A stretch of DNA of 64,000 nt from DATBJG01 sp963790545 (lineage in GTDB: Bacteria; Acidobacteriota; Vicinamibacteria; Vicinamibacterales; JAMQPK01), in assembly GCA_963790545.1 (NCBI GenBank), contig CAWBPA010000020.1, positions 124,001 to 188,000 on the forward strand, written 5' to 3'. The notes under the pieces were generated by a model. The model made no database searches, was not told the DNA's origin, and worked only from the letters and a program-made list of their open reading frames with translations. Numbering within the stretch: the first letter of the stretch is position 1; every line of letters begins with the position of its first letter. Of the stretch, positions 17,969 through 27,116 are shown one piece after another. The translations under genes and the position numbers were made by a program.

Positions 17969-18622
17969 CTACCTTCCCTGTCCCGACGAAGAAGCCGAAC
18001 CGCCGATGCCCTGGTGCGCATCCGAGATGGTCTCAAGCGCACGCTGCGCCACGCGAGCCTCTTGAGTGCCCGGCGCCAGCTCGACAACCTGCTTCCAGGC
18101 CTTCGTGGCGCCTTCGAGGTCCTGTTTGGCAAAAGCCCTGACCACGCCAATGTTCAAGAGCGTCTTGACGTGTTTGGGATTGACTTTGAGCGAATGCTCG
18201 AACTGCTGGAGCGCCTTGTCCGGCTGGTTCGTCTGATAGTAACTGACACCCAGGTCGGTGCTCACGTCGGCATTGTTCGCATCCAGCTTGAGCGCCTGTT
18301 CGTACCAGGGAATGGCCTGGTCGTAACGCTCGCCGTCGTAGTAGAGATTTCCCAGCTGCACGCGGCTCTGGACGTTCTTCTGGTCACGTTCGGCAATGGC
18401 CTGCAACGTCTGAGCACGATTCTCATCGATAATCGCCGGCGTGTTGGCCTGCGACGACGGTGGTGGCGCAGTTGACTCGGTGCTGACGGTTGATTGCACC
18501 GGGGACCGCTGCGCGTACTGCGCGCCAATCACCCAGCCTGCGATCAGACCGAAACAGACACCCGCGACGCCAAAAATGAGTGAATCGAGTCTCAACGTGA
18601 AGTCTCTGCCCAGATGATACAC
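17969..18622 (-). CDS. TPR-repeat membrane protein
   Basis: A 217-residue protein with a short cytoplasmic head, one transmembrane helix (about residues 15-33), a Ser/Thr/Pro-rich linker and three to four TPR units (QLGNLYYDGERYDQAIPWYE and following), giving a soluble scaffold of about 150 residues. It directly precedes the YHS-like and aldolase genes. Whether it belongs functionally to the microcompartment operon or only shares transcription is open. Confidence 0.82.
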   Translation of the reverse strand: MYHLGRDFTLRLDSLIFGVAGVCFGLIAGWVIGAQYAQRSPVQSTVSTESTAPPPSSQANTPAIIDENRAQTLQAIAERDQKNVQSRVQLGNLYYDGERYDQAIPWYEQALKLDANNADVSTDLGVSYYQTNQPDKALQQFEHSLKVNPKHVKTLLNIGVVRAFAKQDLEGATKAWKQVVELAPGTQEARVAQRALETISDAHQGIGGSASSSGQGR

Positions 18623-18685
18623 CGGGGAATTGGGGATCGGGGATTGGGGACTCGGGATTCGGGATTCGCGATTGGTGAGCCGATA
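18622..18685. repeat. GGGGATTGGGGA/CGGGATTCG word array
   Basis: Degenerate repeats of a 7-9 bp word (ggggatt, gggattcg) occupy the gap between pdxJ and the TPR gene and overlap the latter's start region. Confidence 0.6.
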
Positions 18686-18700
18686 GTGCGTCGCGATTCT

Positions 18701-19438
18701 CTATCGCAGCACCTGCAGGTACTCGCGGACTGCGCGATCCAGCCCGACAAACAGCGCGTGGCTCATGAGGGCATGGCCAATCGACACTTCGTCAAGGTGG
18801 GGCAAGGATCGAAACAGCGTGAGATTCTCGAGATCGAGATCGTGACCGGCGTTTATGCCCAGGCTGAGCGAGTGGGCCAGCTCGGCGGCGGCCACGTAGG
18901 ATTGAAAACTGGCCGTTGCATCCTGACTCGCCGCACCCCGCGCGAACGCCCGTGCGAAGGGTTCAGTGTAGAGCTCCACCCGATCGGCACCAATCGACGC
19001 CGCCCAGCGGATGGGCTCCGCCACGGGATCGACGAACAGGCTCACGCGCACGCCGTGATCGTGCAGCCGGCTGATGATCTCGGCCATCGCGTTCGGCGGG
19101 GTGTCCTGAGACCAGCCGGCCTGGCTCGTAATTTCACCGGGCTTGACCGGCACGAGCGTGCACTGGTGGGGGCGGACCTCTTGAACCAAGGCAATGAGAT
19201 CGGGCCGCGGATCGCCCTCGATGTTGAACTCGACATCCGGGCGGGCCGCGAGCTCCTTGGCGATCTCCCGGACGTCGCCTGGCCGGATGTGACGCTCATC
19301 GGCTCGCGGATGGACGGTGATACCCGGAACACCGGCATCAACACACACGCGAACGGCCTGCAACACGCTGGGCTCAGAGCCGCCGCGGGAATTTCGGAGC
19401 GTGGCAACCTTGTTGACGTTGACCGACAGGCGAATCAT
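18701..19438 (-). CDS. pdxJ: Pyridoxine 5'-phosphate synthase PdxJ
   Basis: Condenses 3-amino-2-oxopropyl phosphate with deoxyxylulose 5-phosphate to form pyridoxine phosphate. The 245-residue TIM barrel shows the family blocks LSVNVNKVATLRNSRGG, GITVHPRADERHI, CTLVPVKPGEITS, RVELYTEPFA, GINAGHDL and EVSIGHAL. It follows glmM by 7 bp, so the two are probably cotranscribed. Confidence 0.95.
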   Translation of the reverse strand: MIRLSVNVNKVATLRNSRGGSEPSVLQAVRVCVDAGVPGITVHPRADERHIRPGDVREIAKELAARPDVEFNIEGDPRPDLIALVQEVRPHQCTLVPVKPGEITSQAGWSQDTPPNAMAEIISRLHDHGVRVSLFVDPVAEPIRWAASIGADRVELYTEPFARAFARGAASQDATASFQSYVAAAELAHSLSLGINAGHDLDLENLTLFRSLPHLDEVSIGHALMSHALFVGLDRAVREYLQVLR

Positions 19439-19445
19439 TCAATCA

Positions 19446-20780
19446 TCAGGCTAAGTGTTTCCGGACCTGATCGGCAATCTCATTCGCCCAGAGCTGAATG
19501 GTACCCTCGTCGGGACCCTCGAGCATGATTCGCAGCAGCGGTTCAGTTCCGGAATAGCGGACGAGCAAACGGCCCTGACGGCCGAGCCGCCCCTCGATGC
19601 CAGTCATGACGTTGGCAATTTCCGGAATGTCGCGTAACTCCGTTCGGCGGCGGACCCGCACGTTGACCAGCACTTGCGGGAATCGTTGCAGCTGCCCAGC
19701 CAGATCGGCCAGCTCACGGCCAGTCGTCGCAATCGTGCGGAGGACGTTCAACGCGGTGATGAGGCCGTCGCCCGTATACATCTGGTCGGCAAAGATAATG
19801 TGACCAGACTGCTCTCCTCCGAGCACGAGCCCGCGAGCCACGAGCTCCTCCATCACGTACTTGTCGCCAACGGCGCATCGTACAAGTTCGATTCCGCTGT
19901 CTCGTAATCCGATTTCGAGACCAATGTTGCTCATCACCGTGGCAACCACCGCGTTGCCCTTGAGGCGCCCTTCGGCTTTCATCTGGCGTGCACACATCAG
20001 CAGCACGGCGTCGCCGTCCACGATCTGGCCGTGGTGATCGACGAAGATTGCCCGGTCGCCGTCACCATCGAACGCGACACCCAGCCGCAGTCCCTGCGCC
20101 CGCACCTCGGCAGCCAACGTCTCTGGATGGGTCGAGCCACAACCAAGATTGATGTTGCGGCCGTCAGGAGTCGATCCGAACTCCAGGACCTTGAAGCCCA
20201 TGGTCTGCAGGAGCCGCGCCGCATGGCCGGTCATCGCGCCGTTCGCGCAATCAAGCCCAATCCGGGCCCCTTCGAGAGCACCAGGTTCCGGCAGGGCCAC
20301 GCGAGCATGCTCGAGGTAGGCGTCCACGTAGTTGGCGCTGTCCACGACGGGCGCCTCGCCGTCGGGTACGGTCCAGGATCGATCGGCCACAAGCGCTTCG
20401 ATCTGACGTTCGGTCGCCTCTCCGTACTTCGCACCTTCGCCTGAGAACACTTTGATGCCGTTGTCCTCGAACGGGTTGTGCGAGGCCGAAATCATCAGGC
20501 CCGCATTGAGCCCTTTCGCTCGAGTCAGATAGGCAACCGCCGGCGTGGGCAGGACGCCAACGCTCGTCACCAGCGCGCCGGCCGTGCGTGCCCCGTAGGC
20601 GAGCTCACGCTCGATCCACGGACTCGATTCCCGCGTATCACGCCCGACAATCAATCGCGTCGGTGATGCCGCGAGCACCCGAACCAGGGCCGCGCCAAGA
20701 CGACGGATTGTCGCCACATCGAGCGGTGCCCGGCCGGCCGTGCCCCTCACGCCATCGGTCCCAAATAGTCGATCGGTCAT
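19446..20780 (-). CDS. glmM: Phosphoglucosamine mutase GlmM
   Basis: Interconverts glucosamine-6-phosphate and glucosamine-1-phosphate for peptidoglycan precursors. The 444-residue protein has the phosphoserine loop ISASHNPFEDNGIK (Ser about residue 100), the metal loop DGDGDR (about 240) and the C-terminal phosphate loop RYSGTEPLLR. It follows cdaA-cdaR, the standard cdaA-cdaR-glmM order in which GlmM binds and restrains CdaA. Confidence 0.96.
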   Translation of the reverse strand: MTDRLFGTDGVRGTAGRAPLDVATIRRLGAALVRVLAASPTRLIVGRDTRESSPWIERELAYGARTAGALVTSVGVLPTPAVAYLTRAKGLNAGLMISASHNPFEDNGIKVFSGEGAKYGEATERQIEALVADRSWTVPDGEAPVVDSANYVDAYLEHARVALPEPGALEGARIGLDCANGAMTGHAARLLQTMGFKVLEFGSTPDGRNINLGCGSTHPETLAAEVRAQGLRLGVAFDGDGDRAIFVDHHGQIVDGDAVLLMCARQMKAEGRLKGNAVVATVMSNIGLEIGLRDSGIELVRCAVGDKYVMEELVARGLVLGGEQSGHIIFADQMYTGDGLITALNVLRTIATTGRELADLAGQLQRFPQVLVNVRVRRRTELRDIPEIANVMTGIEGRLGRQGRLLVRYSGTEPLLRIMLEGPDEGTIQLWANEIADQVRKHLA

Positions 20781-20929
20781 AGTCAGTTTTCAGTTCTCAG
20801 TTCACAGTTTTCGGTTTTGAGTCTGCTCGTCGTCAGTTCAGTTCTCGGCTCAAAGAGGTCATTCCCCTAGCCCCGGCCTTTCGAGCGCTGTTGACTGAGT
20901 GTGAGAACGGAAAAACTGAAAACTTGAAG
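20781..20929. repeat. CAGTTTTCAGTTCTCAG word array with palindromic arms
   Basis: The gap between glmM and cdaR is filled with cagttttcag/cagttctcag words, then mixed sequence, then ggaaaaactgaaaac words on the right that are complementary to the left ones. This again gives a potential long hairpin. Confidence 0.65.
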
Positions 20930-21841
20930 CTATTCGAGCACAATCTGGACGACCGACGGCTCCATTCCGGCCACCCCGAAGGTCGTCGTGCGGTCCGTGC
21001 GCAGAGCCAACTCGTACAAGCCGGGACCGAGTCCAGCGACGTCAACAAAGACCGTCACGGCATCGCCGCGCAGCCGATCGACCGCCTCCCGTGAGCCGCG
21101 AACACGTACCGTGACCACCGAAGGAATGGCTCTCGACATGAGCCCGCTTGCGACGTTTCTCACCCGGACAGGCACGCGATCAAGGGTCTGTTCCGTTGGG
21201 GCCGGCACCACGTCGACCGTCACAATCGCGCGTTGGGCAATCTTCAGGCGAACGTTCGGGCTGGCCGCTCCAACCGTCACGGCTTCCCGCACGCTCGTTT
21301 TCGCACCTTCGACCGACACCGGCTCGGTGAGCGCCTCACTCAGACGTTGGATCGCACTTTGCGGCCCGATCACCTCGACGGTGGCCGGCACGGCGGTAAT
21401 GTCCCGAATGACGAAGCCCTTGGCCACTTCTCCAATCACGGCGGGCGCCACGGGCACCGCGCGCGTGGCAGCCGTTTCAAAACGCAGTGCGACCGTCGGC
21501 GGATTGACCTGCGCCACTTCCACGCCAAACGGCGTTCGAATCTGGTCGGGTGTGAGGTGAAACAATCGCTGGCCCGGCCGTGCCGCCTGCAAATCGAGCA
21601 CGGCCACCATGTCGCCGGCTGCCAGTCGACTGAGCGTACCGGAAGGGCCGCGAACCCGCACGTCCACGGTTTCGACCGGCAGGTCCACCACCTCGATGGT
21701 GGCAGGCAGATTCTGCAACTCAATCGGCACACGCAGCCCGCGCTCTGCCGGTTGTTCGCCTGCCACGACGAACCAGAGCAGCACCGCAATGAATACGGAC
21801 ACGATCTTCAGCCCGATGTTATGAAAAGGGTTGAACCTCAT
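20930..21841 (-). CDS. cdaR: YbbR-domain protein (CdaR-type regulator of CdaA)
   Basis: A 303-residue protein with an N-terminal membrane anchor (IGLKIVSVFIAVLLWFVVAG) and several YbbR repeats of about 80 residues (for example LQNLPATIEVVDLPVETVDVRVRG). In Firmicutes the equivalent protein binds the membrane diadenylate cyclase CdaA and tunes its activity. The start overlaps the cdaA stop (ATGA), which supports the pairing. Confidence 0.88.
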   Translation of the reverse strand: MRFNPFHNIGLKIVSVFIAVLLWFVVAGEQPAERGLRVPIELQNLPATIEVVDLPVETVDVRVRGPSGTLSRLAAGDMVAVLDLQAARPGQRLFHLTPDQIRTPFGVEVAQVNPPTVALRFETAATRAVPVAPAVIGEVAKGFVIRDITAVPATVEVIGPQSAIQRLSEALTEPVSVEGAKTSVREAVTVGAASPNVRLKIAQRAIVTVDVVPAPTEQTLDRVPVRVRNVASGLMSRAIPSVVTVRVRGSREAVDRLRGDAVTVFVDVAGLGPGLYELALRTDRTTTFGVAGMEPSVVQIVLE

Positions 21842-22650
21842 CGGGCGCTCGCAACCTCGTGAGCCACAGGCTCGGGACGCCGGCTTCTCAAGAGCTGGTG
21901 GAGCCTGTCCCTCAATCGATTGCCGTCAAGATCGCGCTCAATCTGGCCATCGAGCGCCAGCGACACGATACCCGTCTCCTCGGAGACGACGATGGCGACG
22001 GCGTCGTTCTCTTCTGTCAATCCGATCGCCGCACGATGGCGCGTTCCCAACGTCCGACTGAGCTGTGGATTCACCGTCAGTGGCAGGAAACACCCGGCCG
22101 CAGCCACCCGATCGCGCTGAACAATCACCGCGCCGTCGTGCAGCGGCGACCCACGCTGAAAGATGCTGATGAGGAGGTCGTACGTCAGAGTCGCGTCGAG
22201 GGGGATTCCCCCTTCGATATAGTTGCGCAGCCCGATTTGGCGTTCGATGACAATGATGGCGCCAACACGCTCAGCTCCCAGGCTTTTTGTGGCACCCACC
22301 AGCTCCTCGATGACTTCATCAGCGCTTTCGGTGCCCAGGAAGTACCGGAAGACTGGTCCGCGGCCCAGGTGGGCCAGGGCTCTCCTGATGTCGTCTTGAA
22401 AGAGCACGATCATCGCGAACACGATGTACGAGGCGATGTTGCGTACGAGCCAGTTGACGGTCTCGAGGTCGCCCCACTGCGACAGATAAAACACCAGCAC
22501 GAACATGGCCGAGCCGATGGCCATCTGCACCGCGCGAGTGCCGCGAATCGCCTTCAGGATCTCGTAAATGACCAGAGAGATGATCGCGAGATCGAGCAGG
22601 TCTCTCCATCCGATGGACGGCAGACGCAGATCGATGAGCCAGTTGGGCAT
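21838..22650 (-). CDS. cdaA: Diadenylate cyclase CdaA
   Basis: Makes the second messenger c-di-AMP from two ATP. The 270-residue protein has three N-terminal membrane helices (about residues 10-90) and a DAC domain with both catalytic motifs, DGA (SPLHDGAVIVQ, about residue 166) and RHR (LGTRHRAAIG, about 203). It precedes cdaR and glmM in the usual order, so this bacterium probably uses c-di-AMP signalling. Confidence 0.95.
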   Translation of the reverse strand: MPNWLIDLRLPSIGWRDLLDLAIISLVIYEILKAIRGTRAVQMAIGSAMFVLVFYLSQWGDLETVNWLVRNIASYIVFAMIVLFQDDIRRALAHLGRGPVFRYFLGTESADEVIEELVGATKSLGAERVGAIIVIERQIGLRNYIEGGIPLDATLTYDLLISIFQRGSPLHDGAVIVQRDRVAAAGCFLPLTVNPQLSRTLGTRHRAAIGLTEENDAVAIVVSEETGIVSLALDGQIERDLDGNRLRDRLHQLLRSRRPEPVAHEVASAR

Positions 22651-22687
22651 CGGAATCAGTGGTTAGTGGACAGTGGTCGGTGGTTAG

Positions 22688-23569
22688 TCATCCCACGGCT
22701 CTCAACCGGTCAGCAACGCGCACGACATCCACCATTTCCGGCACATCATGAACCCGAACGACATGCGCACCAAAGAAGACACCGGCCGCAACGGCGGCAG
22801 CGCTGCCCCACTGTCGCGCGTCCGGCGTGCGATGACCGATTGCCGCCTGCAGAAACGATTTTCGCGACGGTCCAATCAGGATCGGCCGGTCGAGTGACGC
22901 CAGCGCCGGAAGCGCAGCCAGGGCCGCGTAGCTGTGTTCCGGCCGCTTCGCGAAGCCCAAGCCGGGATCGACAATGATCTGCGTCTTCGGCACACCCGCG
23001 GCAACCGCACGGGCGATCGACTCCTCCAGTTCCCGGGTCACGTCGACGGCCACGTCCTCATAGACCGCCTCGAGATACATGTCCCTGGAACGGCCGCGCG
23101 TGTGCATGAGGACCAGCGCGGCGCCAGCAGCGGCGACGACCTGTGCGAGGGAAGGATCATACCGCAGGCCGCTGATGTCGTTCACAATCGAGACGCCTTC
23201 GTTGAGCGCCAGGCGTGCAACTTCGGCCTTGTAGGTGTCAATGGACAGCGGCGTCCGCACGCGCGCCACGATTCGGCGAATGACAGGCAGCACCCGGGCC
23301 ACTTCTTCGGCGCCTGTCAGAGGCTCCGCGCCCGGCCTGGTGGATTCCCCGCCAATGTCGATAATGTCGGCCCCGGACGACGCCAGGTCCTCGGCCGCCC
23401 TGGCTGCGTCGTCTGGGTCGAGAAAGCGGCCGCCGTCGGCAAAGGAGTCCGGGGTGACGTTGAGGATGCCCATGACGAGTGTTCGCTCACCCAGACGGAG
23501 AGCGTCTCGTCCCGGCAATGCAATGTCGTAAGTTTTGCGAGGGAACACAGAGGAGGTCTGAAGTCTCAA
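22688..23569 (-). CDS. folP: Dihydropteroate synthase FolP
   Basis: Joins p-aminobenzoate to the pterin pyrophosphate in folate synthesis and is the sulfonamide target. Blocks seen: VMGILNVTPDSFADGG, GADIIDIGGESTRPGA, LSIDTYKAEV, NDISGLRYD and VDPGLGFAKRPEHSY. The first 10-15 residues lie in a word-repeat array, so the start is uncertain; a TTG or GTG somewhat downstream is possible. It stands between ftsH and cdaA in the same direction. Confidence 0.94.
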   Translation of the reverse strand: MRLQTSSVFPRKTYDIALPGRDALRLGERTLVMGILNVTPDSFADGGRFLDPDDAARAAEDLASSGADIIDIGGESTRPGAEPLTGAEEVARVLPVIRRIVARVRTPLSIDTYKAEVARLALNEGVSIVNDISGLRYDPSLAQVVAAAGAALVLMHTRGRSRDMYLEAVYEDVAVDVTRELEESIARAVAAGVPKTQIIVDPGLGFAKRPEHSYAALAALPALASLDRPILIGPSRKSFLQAAIGHRTPDARQWGSAAAVAAGVFFGAHVVRVHDVPEMVDVVRVADRLRAVG

Positions 23570-23687
23570 GTCTGAAGTTTCAAGTGAAGTTCCAAGTTTG
23601 AAGTTTCAGCTTTGCGATGTTCTTGGAACTTCAGACTTGAGACTTTACTTGAGACTTCAGACTTGAGACTTCCGACTTTCTATTCCT
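23557..23687. repeat. AAGTCTCAAGTCTGAAG word palindrome between ftsH and folP
   Basis: About 130 bp of degenerate aagtctcaag/aagtttcaag words on the left, turning into the complementary cttgagact/cttcagact words on the right. The arms can pair over much of their length. The same dialect occurs twice at 62771-63090. Confidence 0.75.
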
Positions 23688-25599
23688 GTGGCAGCGGTTT
23701 CTTGAGCGACATTGGCGGCACGAGAAGCGGACGCTCCTTCGATCGCTGCCGCGCATCGTCTTCTTCCTGAGCCGGCGGAGTGGTTGCCGCGACGGCGGGC
23801 GTATCTTCCAGCGGGAGCCCTGCGGCCAACCGGCGCACCTGCTCGGCATCGAGCACTTCGCGCCCGAGAAGGGCGTCAGCGATCTTCATCAACGGTTCCT
23901 TGTGCGCCACGAGAATCGTGTGGGCTCGCGCGTAATTCAACGTGACCAACCGCTTGACTTCCTGGTCGATCCGGACCGCCGTGTCTTCGCTGTAGTCCTG
24001 GTGCTGCGCGATCTCGCGGCCGAGGAAGATCTGCTCTTCCTTCTTGCCGAAGGTGAGCGGTCCCATGGCCTCGCTCATGCCCCATTCGCACACCATCCGG
24101 CGGGCGAGCTCCGTCGTCCGCTCCAGGTCGTTGCCGGCGCCGGTCGTCACGCTGTTCATCGTGATTTCCTCGGCAATGCGACCACCCAGCAGAATGGCGA
24201 TTTGATCGTCCAGATATTCTTTGGAGTAGTTGTGCTTCTCGTCGGCTGGCAGCTGCTGCGTGAGCCCAAGCGCCATGCCTCGGGGAATGATCGTGACCTT
24301 GTGAATGGGATCCGCAAGCGGCAGCAGTACCGTCAGCAGGGCGTGCCCCGCCTCGTGAATTGCGGTCACGCGCTTTTCCGCGTCGGAAATAATCATCGAG
24401 CGCCGCTCGGCGCCCATCAGCACCTTGTCCTTGGCGAACTCGAAGTCGGCCATCCGGACCGTCTTGCAGTTGTAGCGCGCAGCGCTGAGGGCCGCTTCGT
24501 TGACCAGATTCGCGAGATCCGCGCCGGAGAAACCCGAGGTCCCACGAGCGAGCACACCAACGTCGACGTCATCGGCGGTCGGGATTCGCCGCGTGTGGAC
24601 GTTGAGGATGCCTTCGCGTCCCTTGACATCCGGGCGGTTGACAACGATCCGACGGTCGAACCGGCCGGGGCGCAACAACGCGGGGTCGAGCACGTCGGGT
24701 CGATTCGTCGCCGCCACGAGGATGACGCCTTCGTTCGACTCGAATCCATCCATCTCGACGAGGAGCTGATTGAGCGTCTGCTCGCGCTCGTCGTGCCCGC
24801 CGCCGAGCCCGGCACCCCGATGACGGCCCACCGCGTCAATCTCGTCAATGAACACGATGCAGGGCGCGTTCTTTTTTCCCTGTTCGAACAGATCGCGCAC
24901 GCGTGAGGCTCCAACGCCCACGAACATCTCGACGAAGTCCGAACCGCTGATGGAGAAGAACGGAACGTTGGCCTCACCGGCAACCGCGCGGGCGAGCAAC
25001 GTCTTGCCCGTTCCCGGGGGGCCCATGAGGAGCACGCCTTTCGGAATGCGACCGCCCAGCTTCTGGAACTTCTGGGGCTCTTTCAGGAATTCAATGATTT
25101 CCTGCAGTTCTTCCTTCGCCTCATCGACGCCGGCCACATCCTTGAACGTCACCTTCTTCTGCGCGCTCGAGGAGAGCTTCGCCTTGCTCTTACCAAACGA
25201 CAGAGCCTTGTTGCCGCCGCTCTGCATCTGGCGCATGAAGAAGATCCAGAACCCAATCAACAACAGAATCGGGGCCCAGGAATAGAGCAGCGATGCCCAC
25301 GGACTGGTCGTCGGCTCGCGGGAAGAGACCGCCACGCCCTTTTCAATGAGCCGGTTGGCGAGGCCTTCGTACTGAGTGGGAGCGTAGCTCTTGAAACTGT
25401 CGTTGTTGCGGTAGGTGCCGCTGATTTCGTTGCCCACCAGGGCAACGCTGGAGACCTCGCCCGAGTCCACTTTCGCCATGAACTCGCTGAACTGAATCGG
25501 GCGGTCGTGCGGCTGCAACTTCGTGGAGAAGTTGTAGACCAGCAGCGCCACCAGGATTAGCACGATCCAGAACAGTAGACTCTTGAGCGTAGAGTTCAC
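23680..25599 (-). CDS. ftsH: ATP-dependent zinc metalloprotease FtsH
   Basis: A 639-residue inner-membrane AAA+ protease for membrane-protein quality control and regulated proteolysis. It has two N-terminal helices (about 8-25 and 105-125), Walker A GPPGTGKTLLA (about 196), Walker B IVFIDEIDAVG, the second region of homology (NRPDVLDPALLRPGRFDRR) and the zinc-binding AIHEAGHA (HExxH, about 414). The GTG start overlaps the tilS stop (GTGA), giving a tilS-ftsH coupled pair. The C-terminal tail is rich in Pro, Ala and Glu. Confidence 0.97.
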   Translation of the reverse strand: MNSTLKSLLFWIVLILVALLVYNFSTKLQPHDRPIQFSEFMAKVDSGEVSSVALVGNEISGTYRNNDSFKSYAPTQYEGLANRLIEKGVAVSSREPTTSPWASLLYSWAPILLLIGFWIFFMRQMQSGGNKALSFGKSKAKLSSSAQKKVTFKDVAGVDEAKEELQEIIEFLKEPQKFQKLGGRIPKGVLLMGPPGTGKTLLARAVAGEANVPFFSISGSDFVEMFVGVGASRVRDLFEQGKKNAPCIVFIDEIDAVGRHRGAGLGGGHDEREQTLNQLLVEMDGFESNEGVILVAATNRPDVLDPALLRPGRFDRRIVVNRPDVKGREGILNVHTRRIPTADDVDVGVLARGTSGFSGADLANLVNEAALSAARYNCKTVRMADFEFAKDKVLMGAERRSMIISDAEKRVTAIHEAGHALLTVLLPLADPIHKVTIIPRGMALGLTQQLPADEKHNYSKEYLDDQIAILLGGRIAEEITMNSVTTGAGNDLERTTELARRMVCEWGMSEAMGPLTFGKKEEQIFLGREIAQHQDYSEDTAVRIDQEVKRLVTLNYARAHTILVAHKEPLMKIADALLGREVLDAEQVRRLAAGLPLEDTPAVAATTPPAQEEDDARQRSKERPLLVPPMSLKKPLPQE

Positions 25600-27023
25600 C
25601 CGTCGCCTCCCAAATGCTGTAACCTCAAGATTACCACGGCTTCCGCGGGGTCGATCACCCTAAACTCCTCACCAATTGCGTAACCGGCCACCCACACGAT
25701 ACGGCCCCGGCCATCGACCACAATCGGCACCCGATCCCGCACAGAACGCCCAATCTTGCGGTCTACGAAGAAATCCTGCAGTTTCTTACGCCGCCCCAGC
25801 CCGAAGGGCCGGAACACGTCGCCCGCCTGCCTGCTCCGAACCGTGAGGGGGTCCACCAGCGCGGTGGCGGCCACCACCGCGGAATCGGCCGGCTCTGCCG
25901 TCCAGTCCCGCCCTGTGGCATCCCGGCCGAACTCGGCCGAAATCAGGCAGTGTGCCTCAGGCAACGGCACTTCCCCGGGAACCGATAGCGAATAGCTGAA
26001 AGCCACCGGTTGGTCCGCATCGGCGCTGAGCTTTCGCCCCTGCCTAACATGTAAGACGATCGTCTCGCCGCAACGTTCCACCCGTTGACCGGGCGCATCG
26101 ATCTGCCCCTTCTCACAGTTCTTGTCGGTCAAATCCAGCACCGACTCCACCGCATCGAACCCGAGGAACCGGCCAGGAGCCACCAGTTCCATGGCGCGCC
26201 TCACCAGACGCCGTGCAATGGCTGGCGGATACGCGGCAAGTGTCGGTAAATCGATCGCGAGACCATCATCTGTTTTGCGAATGACCCGCCGCAATTCGGA
26301 CGCCACGATCGCGTCGAAATACGCGGCGTCTTCGCGCGCGATTTCTGCCTGACGACCCAGCGTCTCGACAATCCCTGGAGAAAATCGCTCTTTGAGAACG
26401 GGCAACAGCTCATGACGGATGCGGTTGCGGGGAATCGCGACGTCGGCGTTGCTGGCGTCCTCACGAAACGAAATCGCGCGCTCCGAGAGATAGCGACGAA
26501 GCTCGCGTCGTGTGATGTCGACGAGCGGCCGGACAATCATCCCCGCGCGGGGGTGGATGCCCGCGAGTCCGACCGGACCTGCGCCACGCACAAGGCGCAT
26601 CAGAACGGTTTCAGCCTGATCGTCACGCGTATGCCCGACGGCCACACGATCGACGGCAAGGGACACGGCCGCGCGACCCAAGAATTCGTACCGCAACCGC
26701 CGTCCAGCCAGTTCGAGCGATGTGCGATCCGCATGCGCCGCGGCTGCAACGTCGGCCGAATCCACGACGAAAGGAATGGCAAACGAATCCGCCAACGAGC
26801 GGACGAACGCCTCATCCTCGTCCGATGCCGCCCCTCGCAACCGATGGTTGAAATGGGCCACCCCTCCGATGACGAGGTCCCCCTCCTGTTGGAGCTCGTG
26901 CAACAGATGCAGGAGCGCAACCGAGTCGGATCCACCCGAGACCGCGACCATGACTCGTGCCCCTTGGGGAACGAGATCGTTCCGCCGGATCGTCCGCCGG
27001 ACGCTTGCAACGAGCGGCTGCAT
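25596..27023 (-). CDS. tilS: tRNA(Ile)-lysidine synthetase TilS
   Basis: Modifies C34 of the CAU-anticodon tRNA-Ile to lysidine, so that it reads AUA and not AUG. The PP-loop VAVSGGSDSVALLHLL is near residue 27. The N-terminal ATPase is followed by linker domains and a C-terminal substrate-binding domain (RSRQAGDVFRPFGLGRRKKLQDFF). Length (475) is typical. It is coupled to ftsH downstream, and a tRNA gene with a CAU anticodon lies 93 bp upstream on the same strand. Confidence 0.95.
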   Translation of the reverse strand: MQPLVASVRRTIRRNDLVPQGARVMVAVSGGSDSVALLHLLHELQQEGDLVIGGVAHFNHRLRGAASDEDEAFVRSLADSFAIPFVVDSADVAAAAHADRTSLELAGRRLRYEFLGRAAVSLAVDRVAVGHTRDDQAETVLMRLVRGAGPVGLAGIHPRAGMIVRPLVDITRRELRRYLSERAISFREDASNADVAIPRNRIRHELLPVLKERFSPGIVETLGRQAEIAREDAAYFDAIVASELRRVIRKTDDGLAIDLPTLAAYPPAIARRLVRRAMELVAPGRFLGFDAVESVLDLTDKNCEKGQIDAPGQRVERCGETIVLHVRQGRKLSADADQPVAFSYSLSVPGEVPLPEAHCLISAEFGRDATGRDWTAEPADSAVVAATALVDPLTVRSRQAGDVFRPFGLGRRKKLQDFFVDRKIGRSVRDRVPIVVDGRGRIVWVAGYAIGEEFRVIDPAEAVVILRLQHLGGDG

Positions 27024-27065
27024 AAAGGATCTGGACCTGGCCGAGGGGAATTCGGGGATCGGAAA

Positions 27066-27083
27066 GTCCGGCTAAAGCCGGAC
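27066..27083. repeat. GTCCGGC-TAAA-GCCGGAC hairpin
   Basis: A 7-bp stem (gtccggc/gccggac) around a TAAA loop lies between tilS and the tRNA gene. It is a relative of the element at 51473-51496, in the opposite orientation. Confidence 0.7.
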
Positions 27084-27116
27084 GTCCCGATTCTCGATCG
27101 GCGTCAGTTCAAATTG

